This document shows positions 11,886 to 22,914 of a stretch of 64,000 nt of DNA, in pieces (the first letter of the stretch is position 1; each line of letters begins with the position of its first letter). A program made the translations under genes and the position numbers. Where the stretch lies: assembly GCA_037903475.1 (NCBI GenBank), contig JBAJFG010000039.1, forward strand, positions 1,240,001 to 1,304,000. Direction: 5' to 3'. This DNA comes from Ancylostoma caninum. Taxonomy: Eukaryota; Nematoda; Chromadorea; Rhabditida; Ancylostomatidae. The notes beneath the pieces were generated by a model, which was not told where the DNA came from, made no database searches, and worked only from the letters and a program-made list of their open reading frames with translations.

Positions 11886-13379
11886 AACATGTATATAAAC
11901 ATTTCGTACTTTTCCGATGCTGTATCAAGGGTTTCAAATGAATCAGTCCACGAGATCGATGCGAGATATTCATAATTCGCCGTAAAGATGTATTTCGAAT
12001 ATACCCGCTTGCAGGGGAATGAATTATCACTATATTGGCTCTGTACTTCGGTACGAACACTTTTTCCTGGGGGCTTTTCGATTGACACCTTACACAGCTT
12101 ATAACTGATAAGAATTCTAACGTCATGCTGTTTTTTTTTCTGCGTCTGTCATAACAAATCACTTGACAATGATCGCCAACAACACCAAAAATGCATGAAT
12201 CACTCTTGCGGCATTGAAACCAAGTTTCCACACAAATATAAATGTCGTGATTATTCCCAAGAATATGCTTCATTTAGACCGCCTTGTCAACCTTTGACGT
12301 GACATTTGAATAAAAACATAGAAATGACTAGTTCAACATTATAGAATACCGACGAGCAAGATTCAGTTTAAAGCTTCCTCGTTCCCTGGATTACGCACAA
12401 CGGTGCTGGCTCACTCTTTATGCGATCTATGCTGGGATGCTGTGCACCGGTGCACCCTTCACATATCAGTGGATGCCTTGCATAACGTCGTCTCCACCTT
12501 CCGGTACCACAATGCTCTGCAATTTTTGTCGGACCCGTTGCGCCAGTTGGTCTGTGCTCTTTGGTAGCGGTGTGATTTGCACTCTTCCATTTTTCTTTTC
12601 CATAGCCACTAGTACCTCGAAGTACAAAGAGCTGCCACATACCCCTCGAGGGGTACAAGGAGTATAGAGGTTTCGGTTGTTGAGAGCGACATTGGCAGCA
12701 GATGTAGATGTACTCTTTCATAGTGTTCTTATGTGCTTACATATAGTGTTGTTTCTGTATTGTGGTTATATTTGTTTATTTACGACATTATGCATAGCAT
12801 CTTTTCTTCTGTGTTGTGCCTAATTTCTTATCCTAGATCACAGTAGCATTGCTGATTTCTTTATTTCTCTACGAACCAGTTTTAAAGAATATAACTACTT
12901 CTCCTTAAAATTTGATCTGAGTTGATTATTCGTGCCTACTTCTTGTCCAGTGTAGACATAGGTGCTGACTTGTTTAATGACCTTTCCTAACGTTGTAAGC
13001 ATACTTGTGGCACTTTGCCGTCTCAAAGTTTCGCCTTTAAATGATCTATCTTAAAACCAGATTTTTGCCTTCTTTCACTAATTTATGTTATTTTCTGCAA
13101 TATATGCTCGTCTTCTCCTGGAAGAAGTGGTAAATCTCCTGTTGGATTGTCGTTAGTGTTTGCTGAGTGAGCTGTTCTCCATCGATTTGGAGCCCTTTTT
13201 CAATGGGTTTTCCTTATCACCTTCTCTACGCAACAGAAATAGGTTTGGGTGAGATAAGATCTGCAGTAGTAATTCCACCCCTTCACTGACTGGAATACAG
13301 TTTCTGTAGTTAGTATAGTTTCACTCCTTTACTGATAGAAATACCGATGGGTGCTATGGAAAGCGTTACTTCCGTCCAC
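11886..13379. other. No gene recognised
   Basis: A minus-strand frame at 12368-12721 is Cys- and Arg-rich but has no domain I recognise. The matching region reads partly open in several frames, as expected of a decayed repeat. The remainder is AT-rich non-coding sequence. Confidence 0.4.
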
Positions 13380-13540
13380 CATTCAGTATTTGCGCCATTT
13401 AAGGTCTTAATGTGCTCTCGTTAAACAATCTGCTGCAGCAGGGCCTCGATCACCTCATCCAGCTTCACAGTATCAAACGTTTTTTCGAAATAAACAAAAA
13501 AATTGAGGAGATTAGGCATATTAATTCTGTATCAGCCAAG
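13380..13540 (-). pseudogene. Reverse transcriptase fragment (non-LTR, RTE-like)
   Basis: Read on the minus strand, the segment encodes FEKTFDTVKLDEVIEALLQQ. This resembles reverse transcriptase motif A and the following helix of RTE-type retrotransposons (F/YEKAFDSV followed by L..L..QGI). Only about 40 codons are recognisable and no neighbouring RT motifs are evident, so this is a short remnant. Confidence 0.45.
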
Positions 13541-14529
13541 CAAGTGATGTCTCATATCAAATCGCGTTACGAATGCTGCCTGCTCTTTAGGGTACAGTTC
13601 GTTCAAAATCACTGTTTACCGTTAGATGATATGTTCGTGAAGAACTTTTACATCTGGAACTACATATATCATTATATGTATGTATACCTGTGTCTCTGTT
13701 ATATGTCTGCCATACGAATATGATATGACATATAGTAGGTTGGCTGGAAAGTTCTTTCCAAAAAATGTTCAAAGAAAAGCAAAAATTATTTCCATTCAAG
13801 AAATCGATGGGAAGAAGTCGTGACCAGCAGGATGTCTGAACTTAGCTCATATGTTATTCTTCATAGATGCAAGGCCAGCTTGGGCACTGCTCTTCCAACC
13901 ATGCCTCGAATGGTTAGAAGAATTTGTTACGTCTTCTTTTTTGAGCGGTTGTGCGTCACCTTGGAGAGTGGCGAGCACATTACTAGCGCAATCAGAGAGA
14001 GTGTCTTCAAATATCTGTCTAATACTTTCAGTTATATGGGGGTTTAGCCATCTGTGTCATGTGGCAGTGTTAGTGCACTCCATAGGCGTTTCCTCCATTT
14101 TAAATCACACACCCAGACCACTTCTTTAAGGTCAGTACTTCTTCTGATGACACCGTAGTTTAGTCTTACGTCGACCAATTGTGTCACGTTTAGGAGCTAT
14201 TCCAAATTTTATGAGAAGGACACTAAATGATCTAGAAAAAAACCGCCGTGGGGGCATCGAATTGAAAAACTACCCGAAGGCGTCATTCTTCTCACTTTGG
14301 GTTCGATGCGAGATCTTTTCGCTAGGCCTCCTCTCAAGAAATTGAATTGAAGCTCCTCGTTTTGACCTAGAATATGGCTCCTTCTGAAATACATGGGCAC
14401 CTACTGCTGTGACATTCTTGTTGGTCTACTGTGGATGCTTATTTGAATTCCTCGAAATCTCGGGGAAATTAGTGCATTCTTACTCGAGTATTTGGGAAAG
14501 CTAAAACTAAATCAGCTGCATTTCATAGA

Positions 14530-14733
14530 TACAATACCGCTCACGGGATCGTGAAAACCGACGGTCACTCTGCGGAGTCACAGACGGTCGCTCAGTTTAT
14601 TTGGGCGAACACATGCTTATTTTGACCGCTCATGAATATCTCATGCATAAAATGACAAAACATAAGCGACGGTGTGCGACGGTGACTCCGCAGAGCGACC
14701 GTCAGTTTTCACGATCCCGTGAGCAGTATTGTA
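14530..14733. mobile_element. MITE, GACGGTCGC family, copy 1
   Basis: The left end (TACAATACCGCTCACGGG) and the reverse complement of the right end (TACAATACTGCTCACGGG) agree over more than 45 bp, through GATCGTGAAAAC and the CTCTGCGGAGTCAC motif. The interior carries repeated GACGGT motifs. It shares the TACAAT terminus and the GACGGT repeats with the element at 50722-50978. Confidence 0.8.
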
Positions 14734-15263
14734 GATCTTCGTTGTGTGTTTTTTCATGAGTTTTCTCAGATGTTCGGTGGATTATCTGATTATTGAAGAC
14801 TAGCACTCTTAATTTCGAAAGTATGGCATGGCAGGAGAAATGCCAGGGATTTGAGCAGGGATGGACTCATACTACTACTTCATCATAAGCCCATAGCAAC
14901 ACTACTTATTTGGCGTAAACTGCAGAAAAAAATTATATTAAGGTTACAATTACTCCTCACTGAAATCCTCTATGTTCTTTACAATATCCTGCTCAATCAT
15001 GCATTTTCGCCAAAATTGGAGATCTTCGAAAGCATAGTGAATCTGCATATTTCGATTTCTAGCCGCTTTATATCAATATTTGTGCCTCAGTCTGGCTTAA
15101 AAACCAAAAATAATGGGCTCCCGTTTAGCACACATGTGCTGTCATTTATCGTAGGAGGACAAATTAACGATCGAAAATGAATTAGAAGAGAATTTTCATC
15201 ATTCGGCGACTTATTTGAGAGGCTGTCGAGACGTATACCGCGACGCCACCGCGCCTCACGCGA

Positions 15264-15500
15264 ATGCTTTTCAAGTCATGTTGTTCCTTCGAATTTGACA
15301 CATTAGATAACATGACCACCTCCTCACAGTTTGTGGGTTCCGATAACATTCATCTGTCCCACTTAAGGCTGGAAAACTTGTTCATCTTCCGCAGCATCCC
15401 TCACACCTTTGAAGGGTGCAGCCGCTACGCGCACACGAATCGACGAATCACTACCCAGCAGTGTACCTCTTTCTACGCAGCCAACTTATTCTAGGAGAGG
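15264..15500 (+). repeat. Interspersed repeat, also at 37.1-37.4 kb (inverted)
   Basis: Sequence here is clearly similar to the reverse complement of 37077-37370. Shared blocks include ACCTCCTCACAGTTTGT, GGAAAACTT and GAATC..CGAATCAC/CAGTCACAGC followed by CAGC.GTACCT. The conceptual peptides share TSSQFVG and LENF motifs. I cannot assign it to a transposon class. Confidence 0.55.
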
Positions 15501-15905
15501 GAGCGCCGGTAAGCGGATCCGAGACTTTTGAAGACCTGAATAACGCTTCGCGTGACAAAAAAGTCGGAAATGAAGGGATTCCGGATTACGGATGTGGGTT
15601 TATGGTTCTCACTCACCAAGGCAACCTCCGGAGCCCGAACAGTACTTTTTTCTTGCAATATATTCCGTGTAGAAGTCTCATATCTTATCTTAGCATATTC
15701 ACAGGGTTAAGACTCTAGGATTGCAGCTTTTATTAGGTTAGCTTGGAGATGTAGAGCAAGAACATCACACCAGGCAGCCATTGGGAAGCAACAAGGACAG
15801 CTTTAGATGGAACATTGGTCTACTATGAGATCAGTTTCAATTCTTCATGCTTTTCATGTCCGCTATTGATATCTGGTGTTCGCCTTCTTACCTCCACCAC
15901 TTCCA

Positions 15906-16295
15906 TTATTCTTCGTTTCGAGGGGTTTTTGAAAGAATGGTGGAGAGCAGTAACAACGGACTATGGTGCACGTTCTCGTGTGTGAGCAAGGACGCGATGT
16001 CTAGAGGAACTGCTTGAAAAGCCCTGCGGTGTTCGTCGGGGCGTTCATGTTGTGGCCGCACGGTTTTGCCGACGCACTTCTGTCCACACCTTCGACAAGT
16101 GAGCAGATATACAGTTCCTCTTAACTCACAGATTTCCGTGTTCACGCAATACCTATATTGGTGAGCATCACACGTCTCCTCATACTGTCGTGACGATGCC
16201 TTCAGATTCTTGAGATTTGGAGGGGAGGGGTCGGATATCAGCCAAATAAGAAGAGAGGATCCCCTGACAAATTCTTTTTCTCTGACCAAGAGCAA
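15906..16295 (-). pseudogene. Penelope-like element fragment, GIY-YIG endonuclease region
   Basis: The minus-strand frame (about 129 codons) contains a Cys-rich linker (CDAHQYRYC) followed by LRGTVYLLTCRRCGQKCVGK and R..ER..EHRRA. This matches the pattern of the GIY-YIG nuclease in Penelope-like retroelements (VYL..C..C...YVG.T.R....R..EH). The canonical Tyr of the second motif is Cys here (KCVGKT), so the nuclease is probably dead. No upstream reverse transcriptase is seen. A second fragment lies at 34.44-34.86 kb. Confidence 0.65.
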
Positions 16296-16339
16296 ATGGA
16301 CTCAATTATCTTCTGCTACGTTACCTCAAGAATTTAAGC

Positions 16340-19300
16340 CACTCTTCTAGAATTTACTTCTAGAATATGAACCAATGCCGGAACGTGACGGAAAAGGCGC
16401 TGGAATATTGCACAAAGGTCTTTTTGTTTATGCTAGCTGTCTTGAGTGCGAATCGAAAGAAACAAATTTCAGTTTTATCCTGACCATTGTCCGGTGCCTA
16501 AGTCTCGAATAACGGCCTGGATAATGGATGGAGCAAAACCCATGGATAACTGCTAAACGGATTACCGAATGCGGATAATCCGCTCATCTTTGAAGCCAAT
16601 CGCCACTGCTTGTGTGATATACGCAAAGAACAACTTTTTATCATCATTAACCATTTTGTTGAGCAGAGCGAAAATCAGTCGGAAAACCGAGAAGTCAGCG
16701 CGCACATCTCACTGCGCTCTGACATGGAAGCCACTCAGAACATAAGTTATTTATGATAAATGCCATCATTCGTTGTCTTTCCGAAACACGAAAATAACGG
16801 TAATATTTTTCGACAACTCATCAATCAAACTGATGAACTACAAGAAATAAATGGACATCACTCTGTGTAATAATTTTTTGATCTATAACACAGCATATCA
16901 GGGTGAAGAGACACAAATATGTTGCGTTAGTTTTTATAGGTCTCGACTGCATTCTTATCTCTGAAGGTGTGCGTATATTTACTTGAAACGACATTTGATA
17001 ACGCCTCAGGTGATCTATGAAGTGCACAGGATTCTCCAAGCACTTTCTCAAAAACGATCTTCATTATTGCAGCTGCACATACTCTTTGCTCCCTTCGGCG
17101 AGCGTGTCACCATCACCCAATTTTTTTTATCACCGTGTCAGGAATAGATACTTCCTTCAAACAGCTATAATGTTGAATAAGACAAGGTTGCCCTTCTAAA
17201 ACATAAGCAGAAGAACAGGAGGATTTAAATTAAGAAGAGCAGCCCTTTCCGATCCCGAAGCCCCGTAGTCACGATGTAAAGATGATACTGCGGTGAAATG
17301 TGAAAGGATCATTATGCTTAGAGGTGCTAAATTTTAGCATAATTTTAACGTGAACCTCTGTGCGCAACATTTGGACCAGACAAACCATCATTGTCTCATC
17401 AAAACAACGACTACAAAAGCCATCCACGACATAGCACGTTGTGAAATTGGTGAAGCAAAAAAAAAACAGTGATGCTAATGTCTGGCTCTCCATGTAACAC
17501 ATTTTTCGGACCATCGGAATACCAGTTGCTCCTTTTGATGCAACTTTCCTTGGCAATGAAAAAAAACTAGTAAAACTGCGATGAAGTCAAAATTTGAGTA
17601 AGCAGCTATTTTGTCTTATGTGAATGCAGAACTCTGATAACGAAGCAGCACGAACGCAGCCCGAATGGAGTAAAAGTTCGAGTAGAAACCCCAGTAGCAA
17701 CTGCTCTCAGTTGCTCCCATCAGTTACTGCCATCCCTCAGTTATTGCTACTAAAGAGATGAAAGTTTGAGCAGCAATCCAGGAGAGAATGATAGCAAGTG
17801 GGAACAGTTGATGCTAGGGTTTCTCTAACCATTACGCTGTTTGAGCTTGGGCTGTGTTCGTGCTGCACAGCTATCAGAGAAGAACCAGAGATTAAGTTGG
17901 AGGATATGTTTTAGATGAAGCACCGTAACTGTGTCCTTAGTGATATACTTCGTTTTTTTGTCGCTCAAACCGCCTTTTTTATTTCTCCAACCTGATTGCG
18001 ATCCCTTACCTACGCGCTTCCTCGCTTCTCGTTGTGCTGCTCGCAATTTCCTCTTTTATAACTTTCTGCACAAGTTGTTTACTCTCTTAGTTTGTGTTGT
18101 TTGATTTGGAATCTCCACGTAGTGTATCACAATCAATACTTAAATGTCCTGACTGTGTATTATAGATGAGCTTATCCTTAATCCGTGGGCGCCCTACAAA
18201 CAACGATTTTCCTCTTCATTTGAATGTATATCCTGTGATTGATTGAATGTTCTGCCAACTATTGGGTGGTTACAGTCCGATTTTCAGTTTCACATTCATA
18301 TGTGAATAATACAGTCAAATTGTAGTTGTTGGTTAGGAGTGACGTCTGTTGCGAAAATTTGAAATAAGGGAGTAGGACACTTTTGTCACGAAGATTTAGT
18401 ACTACATACATGAATATCAATGAAACGCTGGGCTGCTCAACAATGTGTGCCACGTCGATGATCGGGTCCAGTTGCTGCTCTTATTCATTTTATTTTTGTG
18501 AGCAGAGTATTACATCTATTGTCATACCTTTGATCGTTAAAGTGCACATCATTATTCTACTTCTTTATTAAACTGAGTCTGATCCTGTCAAATTAAATTG
18601 CTGCAATAATATTAGCAGGCATGAACTGGTGACTGGTACTTTCTATCACATACATTCACACATCACGCACACCACCCTGAAAGGCTGGATCATCGTCGCA
18701 TCGGTTGCATACATGGTAGGTTAGTTTGAAACGCTGAGTTTGATGCCTTCCTTTCTTGCATCCTCTCTCCCTCTCTCTTCTTGCTCTTCCCCTCACTTGA
18801 GTGTTCAAAAAACAGTGGAGTAAATCAAAAGAATCTTTCCTTTCAAAAACATGATGTCAGTGAAGATAGGATAGCTTCTTGTTGCCAATTAAGAGTTGAA
18901 GCGTTGTCTGCATAGCCGCCAGAGTTGACAAAGTGAAAGGAAGCTCGTGAATGCTGTTAGTGACAGCAGAAACTACCACCTCTCCAGGTCTGAGGGAAAG
19001 AAATTGCTTCTGCAGAAAGAATGCTGGAAGCTTTTCTTTAAATAAATTGGTATTATTTTAACCGCGACTACTAGCGCAATGTTGACAGTTTTGCCCGTCG
19101 TTTCCGCCGGTGATTGTTATAAAAGAGGATCGAATTGACCAGATAGAGCTGCATTATACCCTTCATCTTATTTTTGGTATTGCGTGAAGGTTTGCACTGA
19201 TGATTGGTTCATCAATTTTGTCTGTATTTTGTATCAACACCGACCACTTTATCCTTTATCCTTCATGCGGATGGCCATATAGTCGGAAAGTCAATGCACC

Positions 19301-19360
19301 ACACTTTCTTGCATCGATACTAAGTGGCGACTCCATCTGCCTCTGTCTGTAATTCGCTAG
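16340..19360. other. No gene recognised
   Basis: The stretch contains a repeat at 17640-17825 and otherwise AT-rich sequence. Open frames such as 17269-17556 and 17825-18046 on the minus strand show no domains or splice context. Confidence 0.4.
17640..17825. repeat. Diverged repeat, second copy at 51.0-51.16 kb
   Basis: Shared blocks with 51015-51160 appear in the same order: AGTTCGAGTA, CTCAGTTGCT/CTTAGTTGCTGCTG, CCCTCA..A.TTGCT.CTAAA, GA.GAAAG.TTGAGCAGCAATC, and G.GGGAACA. Class unknown. Confidence 0.5.
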
Positions 19361-19369
19361 TTTCACCTA

Positions 19370-21720
19370 TTCTCGCCTGGCCTTCCCCACAATGAAGCAA
19401 ACTGCCAATACCATGAAGAATGGTAACGCTGACTCCTCCAGGAGATGCCCTTATGGGCTAGTAAGTTGATTGAACGTTTTGATACCACTACTCGACTATC
19501 ATGCAGCGATCCTTTTCCGAATCCTTCGATCGAATCAGTCAGATCAGTGATCTGCAGCGTCTTCAAAACTCCGTCAATGCTCGCTCATCCGATATCGAAA
19601 TTAAGCTCCTGTCAAGTTTTTCTTCGCCAACCACGCTGCAAAACTTAATTTACTCTATGCTGGTAAACGTTCGCGCTGATGGGCAAACCATTAATGAGAA
19701 ACGCATTATATGGGTAGGTGTTGACGGACAGGAAGACGAAGAGTCGCCTACGAAATTCTGAAGGAAACTGTGTACTTTTCCGGGCACGAACATCTCATCA
19801 AAGAATTCGACAATGGCCCTATAACATATCCAGCGCTATCCAGTCAATAAACCACGTGGGCCAGGTCGAATAATTAAGTCGAGAGCGAATAATTAAGGTT
19901 GTTTTGCCTAGTCAAGAATTAAGGGACACTCTTCTAACGCACATGCGGACGGCGGAGCCTAACCCAGTGGTTTCTTCATTCTTTCGCTCGATGCGACTAC
20001 ACCGCTGAGGAACTCCAGCTCTATCGTGCGTTGCGTAAACAAGCGGGTGAGCTTAATGCTTGCGAAAGTAAGTTATTCTATGTTATAAGAGATTTTGCCA
20101 TAGTTGAACTCCGTAATCCACGCGACCTCCTGCGCCAATCCTTTGCAAGCATCCCACCCAGCCCTTACACCAAGAATAACAGCGTTACAGTGACCAGGTC
20201 GCGCACGCAACTGCCTTTCTTCTCTACAAGTCGGAGATTTCAACTTTTCCAAAATAAACTGGCTTCATCGCAATAAGAGGCACTGGGCTCTTCCTTACGA
20301 GTTCCTCCACCTGTGTCAGGATTTCTCGCTTTCAACCGATCCCTGAACCAACCCATGGTCGTTACATTCTCGACCTAGTGATCACAAACAATGTGAGGAT
20401 CATTCATGACTTTGAAATTTCCCCTCCTTCTCCTATTCTGAACTCAGTGTCGCGTCATTCCAAATCTCTAATGTTAAGAATAAACTGCTGCCAAAATCTT
20501 ACTACTTCGATTTCGTGCACGCCAATTATGAGGCAGTCTGCAACCGTTTACTCAGTATCAATAGGTGTGAACTTATTTCATGGTCAACGTCATGTGACGA
20601 GTCCTACCAGATACTTCTCAACATATGTAATCAAATTATCAAATGAGCTCTCTATTCCTAATTGTTTTCGTGACCTCGGCATTACCTACAACAATGAACG
20701 GAACTTCGAGCAACACATAAGAAATACCGTACAGGCTTTATTTAGAAAATCAAATAATATTTCGGAACGTTTTCGCACTCGTAACCTGCTCACATTGTAT
20801 GAGCTTTTCGCTACTTACAAAAACCGTATTTTTGCCAGGATTGGATTTTCAAAATATCTTACCCAGAGCGACTTTCTCGTCTGAATACAGCATCAATGCA
20901 TTTGAGGCGAATTGTTTATGACCAAAATCTTACGAATTATTTTTTACGAGATAGAAATCGATGTCAAACGTTTCCTCATGCCTTCCAATTTTAGCAATAG
21001 AACAAGAGGACACCAGTTCAGATGTAATACCGACACAGCAAGGAACATGTTGTATCACGAATCATTTTTCCCACGCAGCACCAGAATATGGAATGATCTT
21101 CCCTGTTCTGTAGTTCTATCATCGTCTTCTTCTGCTTTTGCACTAAGCTGGAGAAACGCTTAAACGGAGGGGGTTATATTGAACTATACCACACGTAATC
21201 ATGACTAATTACTACTTTTTCAGCAGGGGAGACCGTTTCGAGAGCACTTATTTCACAACAATTATGTTTCACCTCACTCTCTAATTCCTACCCTTTGTGT
21301 TGATCCTAGCCTTGATTTTAAGCTGTACTGTTTCATCAACTATTTCAATGTTCAGTACAATATTCTAACTACAATCCTCTTCTTTTTTGTTATCTCCAGT
21401 GACTCGCAGGTGCTTCATCTATCACTTTACTACGCATTTGCTCTAATCTGTGGTGACCCACTTCGAGTCTAGTAAGTGCCGCGTGTGGAGCTTGGCTTGG
21501 TTGACGGACCTACTAAGTTGGTATCCGGAGCTCTGATTTATCTCACTGACGGATTTGCGGTGTTAGCGGCCACTGCTCTTCCGTGCCATGAAATCCGCCC
21601 ATTTCCATCTTCCACTACCCCATTGCGTGTGTGATTTCTTGCTCTGTTTTATCAGCACTGTTTAGCCTATTGTATTTTTCTGCGTTTCTTATGGACTGAT
21701 AATAAAACATCATCATCATT
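19370..21720 (+). mobile_element. Degenerate non-LTR retrotransposon (CR1/jockey-type LINE)
   Basis: Broken frames on the plus strand follow LINE order. Near 20226-20340 an endonuclease segment contains VGDFNFSKINW and then FLHLCQDFSLS, matching the GDFN..I.W and FL..C....L motifs of APE-type endonucleases. Near 20378 comes LDLVITNN. From 20500, HANYEAVCNRLLSIN matches the linker after the endonuclease. By 20640 the frame is already in the C-terminal part of the polyprotein (RDLGITYNNERNFEQHI, then R.RNLLTLYELF.TY). A further segment (20912-21163) encodes RNMLYHESFF followed by RSTRIWNDLP, the usual LINE tail. The reverse-transcriptase core with the YADD box is missing. The 3' end is an AATAAAACATCATCATCATT tail, typical of these elements. 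Several frameshifts and stops make it inactive. Confidence 0.85.
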
Positions 21721-22914
21721 TCCCATCACATGGAGCAACCTTTCAGGCACGCACTTAACGCCGCTGAATAAGAATTAATTAGAATGACAAAGACACTTTA
21801 AAAGGTCAAGAAAATGAATAAATAATTAAACAAGTAATTGAATAAACTAATAAGTAAATTCTCAAGTGAAACAGGGCAGTGAATTCGGGGCTGGAAAAGC
21901 TGGATTCAGCTAGCAAACACAATGAAACGATTATAGATACAATCGCCCGGGCGATGGCGATGAAGATATAAAAACTTTTTTTGACATGATTTAGTCAGCC
22001 TAGTAAGCCCACTCTTTAAAGTGTTTTGTAATATTTAATAATATGGACGCCAATTGTATCACTGGAGCGGAATTGGCGCCCAGCTGTGAATCCTCTTTCA
22101 TTAGCCTGCGCGTCAACAGATACTGTCCTCTTCCACCAGACCTTGTCGTTTTTTCTAGTACTTCTGTCGATCGTGTTACCTTGTGGCTTTATGCCAGCAG
22201 AACAGTCTCGTAATCACTTCAAACGTCTCCAAAATTTTAAAAATATATATATCTGAATCTTCTTTTTGAGCCTCAGGTGAGGTTGGCACCAAGTCTACTC
22301 CGGCCTATCTCTCGGCAAACCGCGGTCCTGAGAATCTGGAACAGGCGATATGTCAAGCAAAGTATCTGGCCAAATCTCTCGCCTTACAAAGGAAACTATG
22401 AGCCTATTCTTTGTTTACAAACAGAATTATGAGTCTGGTTATCGATAATGAAGCTAACTGCTAGACTAAACACTCACCACTTGATGTTATTGGTGTGAGG
22501 TTACAAACCCTAACACAAGAGCAAATGACCTGAGTGTTCTCTTTTGGATCAGAACTGGAACTCCAGATATGATAAAGGCTTCTGTGTGATTGGGAGGCAG
22601 TCTTCTCTGCGATTCATTTTTTGATTTTCCACGTGAATCCGCAATGCCTCCAAAGCCTTGCGAACTGATATTTGAGTGTCTTCATCTAATATTTTCACAA
22701 TAACTTCAAAACTAGCTCTGCCATGTCGCAGCGTTTTTGAGCATGACGACAAGAAGCAGTTTTGCCTTGGCTTGCGTTTAGGGCAGCCCTCTCCTGCGGA
22801 GCCTGGAATAGGCGATTAGACAAGCGAGCTATAGATTTAGTCCTTTCAATCACTTCCTCTTCTCCTTGTTTTTTTTTTAAGCAAAGCTCTTACAACAGCC
22901 TTCTCAGAAACAAC

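Noticed and set aside
13735..13800. Mariner terminus TAGGTTGGCTGGAAAGTTCT
   Set aside because: Resembles irritans-type mariner ends, but no partner terminus or transposase was found nearby.
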